A stretch of DNA of 64,000 bases from Centropristis striata (lineage: Eukaryota > Chordata > Actinopteri > Perciformes > Serranidae). The DNA lies in the NCBI RefSeq assembly GCF_030273125.1, contig NC_081519.1:10420869-10484868 (forward strand). Direction: 5' to 3'. Both the position numbers and the translations under genes were made by a program. The notes beneath the pieces are model-generated. The model was not told where the DNA came from. It saw nothing but the letters and a program-made list of their open reading frames with translations, and ran no database searches. Each line of letters starts with the position of its first letter. Positions within the stretch are counted from its first letter, which is position 1. Below are positions 10,651 through 21,700 of this stretch, piece by piece.

Positions 10651-11288
10651 ACCCTAAAGCATACCCTGCTTTATTGTCTATTTTACTCTAAATAGGACTA
10701 TAATTTACAATTTTTCTTACAAACACCATGCTGTATTGAACAACAATTTAAGCTAGCGATTGAGACCATAAACACATTAGAAAAGAGTTAGGTGAGGTAA
10801 TGAATCAAGTGAGAAGTAGAGTCATTTTCTCATGACTTCTTTTGGTAGTTGCCCCCTGCTGGCCATTACAAAGAATGCATGTTTAAGCCACTTCTACATT
10901 CCTTTCAGTATCAGGCCTGGAGGTTGCTGCTTCCGTCAGAGCCACAATATCTTTATATTGTTTTGTTTCCATAGATGCCACTTTTCTGCCTCTAGTTTTG
11001 AAACACATCAACTTCATGATTGAGATAAGTTTGGGCAGCTATAACTACTTTGGTTTAGGTTTGGAAAGTATTGTGGTTATGTCAATGTCAATGAGACCAA
11101 CAGTGAAGGAAGTCAGGCATAAATCCTGCAGTTTGTTCTTGGAAGCAGATTTGATGTGTGGTTTGTATCAAGGGGTTATAGAAAACTATAAGGCTTAAAA
11201 AGATATTACCTTTAACCTGGTTCACTATCTGGCAGATATCTGCGTGTCGAGGTGAAATGTTGAGTTGAGATGATGAGTATCAAGGAAG
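10651..11288. other. No gene seen
   Basis: Noncoding, with no recognisable feature. Confidence 0.4.
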
Positions 11289-11807
11289 TTTAAAGGAATG
11301 GTTCAACATTTTGTGAAATGCAGAGAGTTTAAAAAGATTTATACCACTCTCATGTTTGTACACTGACTATGTAGCTGGAGCCAGCAGCTGGTTTGCTTAG
11401 CTTAGCTTAGCTTAGCTTTGCAAAGAGTGGAAACAGGAGGAAACTGCTAGCTGTCCAAATGTAACAAAATCCACCCAGCAGCACCTCTAAATCTCACTAA
11501 TTGACACATTATATTTAGTTTGTTTAATGTGTGCAAAAACTGCTGTTTTAAAGGAGGTTATGTGCCAGACTATTTCTAGGCCTTGACTGGTTTCTTACTC
11601 GGAAAAAGAAAAAGTCCGGCACATGACCCCCCGTAAAATGGCCAATCATCAGTTTTACACTTCAGCTTTTGTGCAGATGAAGTTTTTTCTATGCTAATCT
11701 AACAAGCTGCTGGTTGTAGCCTCAGTGTGGTATCAATCTTCATATCTGACTCTTATTCATTATTTGTGAATAAGCATATTCACCAAAATGTTGAAATATT
11801 CCTTTAA
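11289..11807. mobile_element. MITE with terminal inverted repeats
   Basis: The left end is TTAAAGGAATGGTTCAACAT. The right end, read as its complement, is TTAAAGGAATATTTCAACAT. This gives about 24 bp of terminal inverted repeat around a 519-bp noncoding body. The body contains GCTTAGCTTAGCTTAGC-type short tandem units (11,395-11,416). This is a familiar percomorph nonautonomous DNA element, and both ends look intact. Confidence 0.85.
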
Positions 11808-11809
11808 AA

Positions 11810-12834
11810 TGGCTATTGATTCTCTGTTAGCCATTTCAGGGCAACTTCCTCTGATAACCTTGTAGGTTTCTGACTGTGTCTTTGTCTCGTTTTGAGGATG
11901 AGGTGCAGGCTGAATCACTGTGAGAGCCGTTTAAAGGGGCGGCCCCTGAATTAGGAAAGGCCTCTGAGGCTGAAGAGGAAGGACAGGGAGATGATGTGGG
12001 AGCCACCATGACACTTCTCTCGATCATCTTCTCCTCCTCCTCCAATTACCCGTCTTGATTCCTTCCCCCATCCAATCATTTCATTTTTGCCGCACTGCGC
12101 CCTCCAATCACCATCTGTCCTCCAGGCAGTAACACTTATACATATCTGCTGTAATTAGACAATCATTTCCACATGTGGATCAAACTCCTTCAACCACTCA
12201 ACCCCTACCTCACCCTCCCATCCGCCCACTGTCTCCTTTTTCCTCCCTCTGTTTTTCTTATTTCCCCGTCTCACACTCTACTACCCTCCGTGTGCCCCTT
12301 TTCACTTTTTCTCTCCCCCTCGTTCCCCTCTCTTTCTGATTGAATTACCATAAGTGTAGGTCTTGGCCAAAATATGCCAGCTTGTTCTGATTAAAACTGT
12401 CCTTGTTATACCAGAGACTTTCCAAATGGCTGCGAGGGGGGGTTGGGGCACATGCAGTTTGTATTGAAAAGAAAAAATGCAGCCAGACAACATTATATGG
12501 CGAAAGATAAAGAGTGGAAGCCCAAGAACAAGATGGGGACAGAGTGGAAGGAGATGGAGAGGCAGCGGGAGGGAGCCGAATGAGACCGTAATGGTAGTTG
12601 ACAGAGTTGGGTTCACAACAGGTTCATGGTGACATCATGGTTGGATTTTGGGGAACATTTATATAGGAAAAACTTTTCACTGTTCATTGGATGCACATGT
12701 ACACCCCCATTCTTCTTTTTCTTTCTTTCATTCTCCATCTTTCTCTCTCCACTTATATTAGTCACAAACACTAATCGACACAAGCAACACCAAATATGGA
12801 TGTTTGTTTTGGCACTTTAAAATACATTTTTGAC
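11810..12834. other. Noncoding, pyrimidine/purine-skewed
   Basis: Contains CT-rich stretches (12,180-12,330) and no gene I can support. Long frames on either strand reflect strand-biased composition. Confidence 0.4.
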
Positions 12835-12837
12835 ATA

Positions 12838-12902
<65 letters not shown>
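12835..12902. repeat. (AT)n microsatellite
   Basis: About 33 AT dinucleotides, nearly perfect apart from one G near the start. Confidence 0.97.
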
Positions 12903-12905
<3 letters not shown>

Positions 12906-14597
12906 TGACAGAAAATAAAGATGACAGAAAATAAAGAAAAGCATAATAGGTCCCCTTTAAGTCAGATTTTGAAGCAGGTAGGGGGAGTACCTTTACATTT
13001 TTTGTAGTAAAAGATGTCAGTACATTTACCACCACTGGTAAATGTGTTTCTTTGTTTACGCATACGCTTTACCCAGATTTTGCCTGTTTGACTGTAACAG
13101 CCCCCTCATTTCTCAGGTTGTGCATTAAACTTTATAACCCCAAACTGACAACTGCTACCCAGAGTGTCACTCCTTTCGCTTCCTCTCCCTCTTATTCTGC
13201 CCCCCCCCCCCCCCAGCCCTCGTTTTATTTCCTCCATTGCTCCCACTTTTTTGCCTGCTAGTCTAGCCAACCCTCACCACTGGTACAGTATGTTCTTTGT
13301 GTGCATGTTTAGCTGTTTGAGAGACAGAAAAGACATAAAAGAGCCCTGGGACCCGAAACGTGTTTATGGTGCATGTGTGGGTGTGATTATATTTGTGTCA
13401 GCTCTTTTTCTTGCTTGAAGAAAATTAACAGCAGGGAGTTGTGGTGTATTAAAGGTTCTTTGTGTCTTGTGAATATTTATTTTTTTGGGTGCCAGTGTTT
13501 TTTAGTTTGTGGGCATTTGCCAGCATTAATATAAGTGTAACTCTGTCTTTGCCCTCCTGCATGTACGCTTGTATGTTTGTATGTGCCAGAGCAAGCGAGT
13601 GAGCTTGTCATGCATGCCTGTCATCTTCTGCATGCCTCTCTGTGCACCACAGAGCTTCACATGACATCAATCTGAGAGCAGTGGGATAGTGATCTCATTA
13701 CCAACAGCCTGTTGCTGATTAAAACCTGCCGTCTGCACCCTCCTCCTTCACCCTTTCTTTTCTTCTCCCTCCTCCTCTCCTCTCTCTCCTGCTTCCTTGT
13801 CCTTTTGCTCGCCCCCCCTCCTTCTGCCTCCTCCACCCCTCAACTCCAGTCGCACCATTCTGCGGTTTCTCCGCTGCTCGCTGCCAAAAAGGGCCCCATT
13901 TCAAGCTCTGCAGAAAGTTATGAGCTCCCCACTTTTTTCCTCTTCAGTTTTTCCTTCTTTGTTCTTTCTTCTTCGATGCACATCTTTAGGGCTGTCTTTA
14001 TCAGAGGCCTCTAATATCCTACCTGCAGGCCTCATCGAAACCCTTCTCATGTTCCTAATCTTCTTTCTGAGGCAACCTGCTTTGACACTCATTGACACTA
14101 AACAAGAGCAGAAGTGGGAGAGAATGAAAATGTCTGTGGATGTGTCTGAGTGCGCATGTATCGACATGCATCCACACGTTGTGCTTATTACTGCTCCACA
14201 GATTTACAGTCAGAAATATACAAATGCTTCTTTCACTCTCAGCCAGATGTTGTCCCCTCCCCTCCTCTAAGCGCATTTCACTGACACAGAAACACAAACG
14301 GGGCTAACCTTTCACCTCCCTCGCTGACACTGTTGCTGAGAAGTGTGGCAGTAAGATGGTTGAAGCAGTGCATGTGTGATGGTCCCTAGTTCCTTATTTA
14401 TGACCAAAACAAAAGTCTATGAAAGCTAGGCAAAAGTTTGATTAATAGTTGTGATTTCAGTGGGGTTATATGAGGTACTTATCCGTAGTAATAGTGTAAT
14501 TACCGAAGCATTGTACTGCTGTGGACGGTCCCAGCAACAAAACTTATTGTAGCCACCTAAAAAAATCAGTAGTTATATCTAGAATATTTTCACTACT
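12903..14597. other. Noncoding, polypyrimidine-rich
   Basis: Holds a C14 homopolymer (13,201-13,214) and TC-rich blocks (13,735-13,850, 13,920-13,980). The frames here are Pro/Ser/Leu-rich translations of those blocks and are not believable proteins. Confidence 0.45.
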
Positions 14598-14599
14598 TT

Positions 14600-15030
14600 A
14601 GCTCACCATCAGATAGCTCTGTTTAAGTTTATGCAAGGACAAATTAAGCTGTTCTTCTACAAAACCACCAGACTCCTTTGACAAAAACAGTAATTTTACC
14701 TCACAGAACACAGGAGTTACTGGTCTACCGCTGCCTCGATCAGTTAGATGGTTTCTGTTATTGTGTGACTTTGGTGAATCCAAACTAACCCTTTAAAACA
14801 CCAACGTCCCACAATAACCCAAACAAACTTAATGATCAAAGCAGCGGTAGACCAGCAACTTCCATGTTCTGCAAGATTAAATGACTGTTTTTGTTTTTGT
14901 CTGTTTTTGTACTGATACTTTTTTTTAAACACATTTTGCATGCCGTTTGCCATCTACTATAGGCAATACACTGACAATCACCTCATACAACACCACTTTA
15001 AAAAATCTGAAATACCCCTTTAATGTAGAC
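14600..15030 (+). repeat. Dispersed repeat, copy 2
   Basis: Longer relative of the 7,640-7,940 element, with the same order of motifs from TTATTGTGTGACTTTGGTG through ACCCTTTAAAACACC to CACCTCATACAACACCACTT. It contains internal inverted segments: TACTGGTCTACCGCTGC against the complement of GCAGCGGTAGACCAGCA. No coding content. Confidence 0.55.
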
Positions 15031-15178
15031 ATACTCATACTCATAATGTTAATGTACTAAAATTGTAAGTTTTCATTCTGTAGTGTATGTGTGTTAAGGT
15101 GCTGAACTAAACAACAGAAAAGAAAGTCCTTCACAAACAAAATCTGTTCCAGATATTTCTTTTGTTCTACTATTGAAA

Positions 15179-15183
15179 ACACA

Positions 15184-15226
<43 letters not shown>
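15179..15226. repeat. (AC)n microsatellite
   Basis: About 24 AC units with one T interruption. Confidence 0.97.
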
Positions 15227-15228
<2 letters not shown>

Positions 15229-15229
15229 T

Positions 15230-16745
15230 GGCACAGCCCAGAGCTATTTACATATTTATTTATTCATTCCTCACCATGTGGCTTAGATCTGTTGTTCCAA
15301 TGTCATGTATGACCGGAAACCATGAAGAAATCGATCTCACAGAACTGCATTGCCAACGTGTTTTTTACATTTTATCATACAACTACAAGAAAATGTCTTT
15401 GACTCCTAATTTAGCGTGATATGGTGCAGTTTGATGGTGCAATGTTTTGTAAACTTTCAGAGGCTCTCTGGAGTACAATAAGGGAAAGTTGTTCAGCTAA
15501 TTGTAGATGTCTGGATACTGCAGGTTTGGGGTATATCCTTTCTGTCTGTTCAGGATTATCACTTGGGGCCATTACAGAGGTGATGTTTTTGAATATATTG
15601 TTAAATGGCCTTTGACTTAAAGTGCACAGTGAACTCTGACAGCTTGAAACTAACTCTGGCTCAATTAATTCACACTTTTTTTGCCAAAATGGTGACATAA
15701 ACAAAACAAGTCATCTGCAATTTGAAGACAAATTGGATAAATAATTTGCTTACATGTACATATATGTGAACTTTTGGCGACATGGTTGCTAAAAACATAA
15801 ACAATTTCTAAATAAATATAATGCTTGTGTCAAGAACTCAAAAATTATTATTTCACATTTTAAAACCATACTAATCAGTCAAATTGAGAGCAGAAAAAGG
15901 CTTTTGTTTTGGAAGGTGACCTGCGCTGACTGTAGTGTGCTGACTCTCCACTGAGGCCAGTCAGTCAGACAGTAGCAGACAGTTTTATCTCTGACATGAA
16001 GAGGCAGGTAGCTCTGCCCCTCAGGGGCCGACTGGCCAGGTTTGATCTCATCACGGATCAAATGTATAGCCATTAAATGCTTCCTTACCAGAAAACCGCC
16101 AAGTTGATTTGCTTAGGAAAATCCTGTAGGAGGAAAAGAGTCCACTTGAACTGATTTAAAGGTGCGGAAACCGCCAGGAGAATGGCCTTTTGTACTTGTA
16201 GGAAAGATGGAAAACAGCTCATAGTAGTTTGCATTTTGGAGATTTAATGAAGTCATCTAACATATACACCAGGCTCTGTTACTATGAATTTGTTGTGTAC
16301 ATAATATTTTGTACTCTTCTCATTTGTAACACTTCAGATGTGTTGTGCGTCTAACCGTATTTGACATTTATGTCACTTAGTAAACACATAGTTGTTTACA
16401 TGTGACCAGTCTATCCAGATTGACTCTTTGTTTGCATTTGCAAAATTCATTTTGTTACATTTGGACACTTGCATTTCCAGTTTATTGTTTCCATTGTCCT
16501 GAGTCATAAGGACACTGATGCTGGGAGTATTTGTTTCCCATCAGGGATATGTAGTCACAATAAAGCGCTGAGTGGCCCTTGATTGGCCCCAGGCCCCTGG
16601 ACTCCCACATTGGCTGGCCACGGTCCCAAAGTCAAGGCATTGTAAACATGGAGCGAAAGCCAAGAGCTGATACTGATATCCCCAAAGGTGTGCAGCCCTC
16701 TGCAGCATGTGTGTTTGTGTATGTCTGTGACCTAATGACTGTTTC
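15230..16745. other. No gene seen
   Basis: Noncoding DNA. I find no splice-bounded coding segment or repeat family that I can support. Confidence 0.4.
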
Positions 16746-16746
16746 A

Positions 16747-16749
<3 letters not shown>

Positions 16750-16808
<59 letters not shown>

Positions 16809-16818
16809 TGCGCGCGCA
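16750..16818. repeat. (TG)n microsatellite with CG end
   Basis: About 25 TG units followed by TATGTGTGTGCGCGCGC. Alternating purine/pyrimidine of this kind can adopt Z-DNA. Confidence 0.97.
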
Positions 16819-16960
16819 CCGCTCTGTGTGTTAGTGTAGGCCTATCTTTGGATGGTGAGCAGCGGAGAAACAAATTTAGAAATGCAAAACAAACACTCAC
16901 ACCGAGTTGAAATCCAACAAAAGAGCGCTGACTGACAGTATAGTGAGAAAGGAGAGGAGA

Positions 16961-16983
16961 TAAAGAGAGAGAAAGAGACTGTG

Positions 16984-17025
<42 letters not shown>

Positions 17026-17272
17026 AGAGAGGGGGTGGGCAGCAAGTTGAAACCTAAGCTTTCTGGACCCTGTTTTCCCTTCCTTCGGGCATTCTGTGGC
17101 TGGTAAAAAATGTGCTGTATATTTGAAGTGTTGGATCACGTGACAAAGGCAGGGTTTGTGAATCAAAGTACACAATGATTTCAGGAGGAGAGAGAGTGAG
17201 AGAGAGAAACAGAGAGAGAGAGAGAGAGAGAGAGGGTGTGTGTTAGTGAGAGAGAGAGAGTGAGAGAGACGG
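16961..17272. repeat. (GA)n-rich tracts upstream of candidate gamma-1 exon 1
   Basis: Two purine tracts, about 16,961-17,022 and 17,187-17,272, mostly GA units. They lie just 5' of the exon-like sequence at 17,290-17,435. GA tracts are common near animal promoters, but here they may be neutral microsatellites. Confidence 0.9.
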
Positions 17273-17289
17273 GAAAAGGAGAGGTAGGC

Positions 17290-17435
17290 GGAATGCAACA
17301 GGCTGAGCTCTATCGTCGCTGTGAGAGGGACTTCTGACTGACAAACACAACTACTACGCTCCTTCTCAGCCCATTTCTCCGCTCACTTACCCGCACTGAC
17401 CACCACACTGTTTGCACGTTCACATCCCACATCTG
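17290..17435 (+). promoter_or_regulatory. rarg: Candidate first noncoding exon and promoter of rarg gamma-1
   Basis: Between the GA tracts and 17,435 the sequence becomes balanced and CpG-containing. It ends in a strong donor, CATCTG/GTGAGT (GT at 17,436). There is no ATG-initiated frame of note, as expected of a 5' leader exon. Mammalian RARG gamma-1 transcripts begin with noncoding exons far upstream of the coding exon, which fits this position 13.6 kb before the gamma-1 ATG. The 5' edge is a guess, and only the donor and composition support the call. Confidence 0.35.
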
Positions 17436-17572
17436 GTGAGTTCAGTTTTCAATCCCAATTTCTTTCAAGATCTTTCATTTTCCTTGTGACTTCTTCTGGC
17501 GTTGTGTGTGTGTGTGTGTCTGAGAGAAAAGTAGACATGTCAGAGCATGAGTGAGATGTGTGTTTCTCTTGT

Positions 17573-17579
17573 CTCTCTT

Positions 17580-17629
<50 letters not shown>

Positions 17630-17664
17630 GTGTGTGTGTGTGTGTGTACGTGTGTGTGTGTGTG
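17573..17664. repeat. Compound (CT)n(CTTT)n(TG)n microsatellite
   Basis: CT units, then about 11 CTTT units, then TG units with one ACG interruption. Confidence 0.97.
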
Positions 17665-19084
17665 TTTCTGGGACAGCACGAGTGGAGAGATTGAGTTTCC
17701 TGAGGACAGCTTTAATTGAGAACAGAGATTTCCAGCGAGGAAGGAAGAACAACAGAAACAGGCTAAGGAGGGGAATGAAAGCTGATCAGCACTTACATGT
17801 GCTCCGGGGCCGCTCCATGTGAGAAGATGAAGGCTTGTGGATGATGTGTGTGTGTGTGTGTCCTCATTTGTTTGCCCATTTGATAGATGCACATCTCTGT
17901 GTTTATGGCTGACTTCATAAACTCTGATTCACAGTTGCTGAAAGATTATGATCACAACTAAGGTCCTCTACACAGAAAAGAAAGAGGGTATGGATGTTAG
18001 AGTGACATAAACAAGAAAAGAAGTTAGAAAATGCTTTCTACTGTCACACACTTCAGTGTTCAGTGCTACAGGTGAGCTCAGTGACCATCTCAGGCCATTT
18101 TCCAGCAGCAGTCGAACTGGCTGCTTACGCCTGCAGGCTCTCAGCCAACAGACTGGCTGTCAGACTTGATGGATCACTCCATCAACATCACAAATGGCCC
18201 AGTAGGTCTGGTCTACCTGAGTATGAACACACTCAGTCACTCATCACTTGCTCCCTGAAGCTTATGTAAACAGGTTTCCATCCACACAATTACATAAGTG
18301 GGATGGAAACAGTGAAATAAGCTACTCCGGATATCACAAGACAGTCTGCAGTGTGTCTGCTGCTTTGCATCGTGTATGTGTGTGTGTGTGTGAATACACT
18401 CACTGACCCCTTTTTTTTATAAAGTGGGTGAATCATTTCGAATAGCATCCTCTGTGCGGCATGTTTAAATACAGATGCATCGTTTGATTGATGATTGTGA
18501 TTAAGATGCTATTTATCTGCGAAGTGCTTCTTCTTCCCAGCTGTTCCATCCGAGCGTCTCTCTGCTAACACCATACTGCTGAGCATGCCACTCTGCGATA
18601 TGCACTCCGATGCAAGGAGCCCCGCTGTAGCAAAGTGTTGACAAATCTGTTCCAGATTAATTTTCCTTTAATGTCCGGAGGAATGCTCATCAGCACGTCC
18701 ACAGGGATAGGTAGACGAGTCTATAAGCAGCACATACACAGCTGGGTGTAAACAATACATGGTGTATCACATTCTGGAGAGCAGGGACACACGCCAAATA
18801 TAACTCCTCTTTCTGTTCCTTTTACCTCCTGATTGAATAGGTTTTACTATGTTTTGCCATTCATTTCATCAGCTCCTCTTTGTCTCTCTGCTCTAAGATT
18901 TATTTATTTTTTATGGTGGATTCATCTGCTCTTGGTTAAGAAAGTTCTATGTTTTTTCGTTGGTTTCATCATTTGGAAAAGAGATTTTATTTGCTTTTTA
19001 TGATGCCCCTGTGTATGAACATACTTATATTACATTATCTGTTTATAGCGCAGTATATTTATAGTCATGAGCACTCAGAAATAA
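17665..19084. other. Intronic or intergenic, no gene seen
   Basis: Noncoding with short (TG)n stretches (17,847-17,861; 18,377-18,391). A TGATTGATGA motif (18,485-18,494) matches the Hox/Pbx consensus, but this occurs often by chance. Confidence 0.35.
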
Positions 19085-19770
19085 CCTCAACACATTATAA
19101 AGCATTTTATAATGACGTATAAGGTCAGATTCATAATACTCAACCATAATCTCTTAGTTGTATTCATTACGATGCATTATAAAAATATTATTATTATGTT
19201 ATAATGCATGACAGTGCATAATGCATGAAGTGTTTATAAGGTACTCAAAGTTGTCAAGCCACTATCCCAGTATACGAGTATTATGCTTTAGAAACAAACT
19301 TATAATGTTTTATTGCAGCTACAAGTAATGCAGAAATTATATCAGCTATCATCTATGATTAAGTTTTTTTGGGGAGACATTACATGAGTGAAATGTAAGT
19401 GCCCATCATTCATATGCGCCTAATTGGAGTGCTTAATTTCTGTTATGACCGGTTAAACAAATAAATTAGTTTTTTTTTATATTTTGTGTTCTGTTCATGC
19501 AAAGACTTACCGATTTTTCCACTTTAATTAAAGCAAACAATGACCAATTATAGTGACTTATAACCAGCGTTAAATGTATTATATCTGCCTATAGAGTTCC
19601 GTTACTTAATTTAACACACCCAATGGCCCCATAGAATAACTTATAATCAAATTGTAATGCAATATATCAGTAATTATAATGCATTATATAAAAAAAAGAA
19701 GGATTATAAGCTATTTCAGCTATAATTATAACTTACTGACCTTATAAGTCTTTTTAAAATGCTTTATTAT
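19085..19770. mobile_element. AT-rich MITE-like element with terminal inverted repeats
   Basis: The left end reads ATAAAGCATTTTATAATG and then TATAAGGTCAG (to 19,128). The right end, 19,736-19,765, read as its complement gives ATAAAGCATTTTAAAAAG and then TATAAGGTCAG. The interior is rich in short inverted TTATAATGCATTATAA-type motifs and has no coding frame. It is about 690 bp with termini about 40 bp long, typical of a nonautonomous DNA transposon. Confidence 0.65.
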
Positions 19771-20640
19771 TATTGAAGTATTCTGGATATTTATGAGGGC
19801 TTGTTGCAATAAATATACAGGGCAATATGTGTTCTAATGAATTAAATGTGATGCATAATAGACTTAGGGGGCATAGAAAGTGTTACTGAAAGTTTTGGAA
19901 AAAATGTATAAGTGTATGGGTTTGGGTGTGTTGGATATAAGCCCTTTAACTGCATTGCAATCTCATCTTTGTTCTCTACACTTTTCAAGAATGACAGCCC
20001 CTCAGGCTGAGGAGGCTGTCTGGCTCCTCTCCCTATTTCTTTCTTTTCTCTCTCTGTCACTGACTTCTTTCTTCTTTATTTCCTCTTTATAAAAAAACCC
20101 TCCATCTTTGCTGGTCAGCTGAGTTTGATTTTGTACAGGGTTGTTCTCATGCCCGCTACACATAAATGGAAACTTGGAACTTCCAAAACAAAGAAGCGAG
20201 CATTCGCTACTTGTTTTTGAGAGCGGAAGACACAAATGTTTTCTTGTTCTGCAGAATTACATATCGTCCACAGAGTTATTTCGAGAGCCATGCACTGGCT
20301 GTGGTTCAGCTTGACGTGCCCAATTGGCTTCAGAGATTTGGAAATCACTTGTAACATTCATTATTGCTTTCGCTGCACTTTTTCCAAAATTCAAGGCTGA
20401 ATGTGTCTCAGTGTGTCTAAAGAGCTTGTCGGTGTGTTTAATCATGGCCCAGGGCTGCTATCAGCTCAGGCTACAAGTCCCTTTAAACACACTACTAATC
20501 CTCTGTGTAGAGGAACAGCAAGGCACAGATTTTTAATGTGAGTGCGAGACATAGGCAGTGGGGGGTACATGCAGTCTTTAGACACACTTTTCACTTTAAT
20601 ACCAAATGAAAAGCTGCCTACCAAATGCTTCAATTAGGCC
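19771..20640. other. No gene seen
   Basis: Noncoding sequence. The short frames here overlap on both strands without conserved motifs. Confidence 0.4.
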
Positions 20641-20699
20641 TGACCCATGGCCTGGGCTGCTGAGCCTGGAGCGACAGGGGCTGACCCCGGCCCTGACCT
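20641..20699. promoter_or_regulatory. GC-rich patch with DR6 nuclear-receptor half-sites
   Basis: TGACCC at 20,682-20,687 and TGACCT at 20,694-20,699 form a direct repeat with a six-base spacer (AGGTCA n6 GGGTCA on the minus strand). A further TGACCC lies at 20,641-20,646. The patch is GC-rich in an AT-rich neighbourhood. Function is inferred only. Confidence 0.3.
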
Positions 20700-21089
20700 G
20701 GAGACCTCCAGCAGCCCACAGGGTTGGCTCCACATAATGACAACATTGTGTGTTTTATGAAGCATTACTATCATCAACATCATCCCCATTAGCACAACTA
20801 ACACAGTATTCACACCGTGTTATTCCAAGTATGCTGAACAGTTTAAATTGAAGAGTCAAGTGACACTTTGTTTTAAAGATGGAACAAGGTGGAGAGGATT
20901 TCAAGAAGGCTGTTACTGGATTATATTTTTTGGTGGAGCATGAATGTCTATTGATTGTTGTACTGTATTTTTTAAATGTGGAACCAAGGAAGCAAAGTTC
21001 TTGCCAGTGTAACAACTAATCTAATTTCTAACATCTGCATTAATTAATTCATTATTTTGTAAAGAGCTCAATCCGACAACTTAAAATTA

Positions 21090-21700
21090 CATTTTTCTAA
21101 TTGCCAGCGGGGGGCAACTTCACTGATTGCAAAAAAAGTGATTGTATATAACTCTATGAGAAAATGACCCTACTCCTCACTTGATTTATTACCTCAGTAA
21201 ACATTTTCCTAATCAGTTTATGGCTTTACTTGCTAGTTTCACGTCTTCTTCAGTAAACCACCGTGTTCATTTAGTCATTTATGGTCCCAATTAGAGTAAA
21301 ATAGAGGATAAAGCAGTGTATGCTTTAGGGCGGGGCTATACCTGTGATTGATTGGTCTCTACCACAGAGTTGTCTGGTTTTGGTATTGTCTGGTGTTGTT
21401 TTGGTGTGTGCTTATATTTTAGACATGTGACCCTTTCAGTGTGTTTACAGTTCATGAACGTTAATTGTAAAATTTTGGTCGCCTAAAAATTAAAGTAACT
21501 ACTAACCTAACTTACCAAACTAGTTAACTAGTGCCAGTACTTCTTCTACTCCAAATATGTTCACTTCTGGGTCCAAAAGTCTAAGATGTCAACGGCCAAA
21601 ATGCCACATCAGAACTGCAGTCCACAAACCAATGGGTGACATCACGATCCTGATGACTACATCTTTGTTTTTTTCCCCCAACTAACAGTCAAAGAAAGAG
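21090..21700 (+). repeat. Dispersed repeat, copy opposite to 9.64-10.06 kb
   Basis: Shares ACAGAGTTGTCTGGTTTTGG, TTAATTGTAA and TTTTGGTCGCC with the complement of the 9.64-10.06 kb element. Its left part, with GCCAGCGGGGGGCAACTTCA, and its right part, with TTCACTTCTGGGTCC, are common in fish noncoding repeats. No coding frame. Confidence 0.6.

Noticed and set aside
13712..14270. Overlapping Pro/Ser/Leu-rich open frames on both strands
   Set aside because: They arise from polypyrimidine-skewed DNA, with competing frames on both strands and no conserved motif.
15179..15226. Regular short repeats considered as a CRISPR-like array
   Set aside because: These are simple dinucleotide microsatellites with no spacers, in a vertebrate genome.
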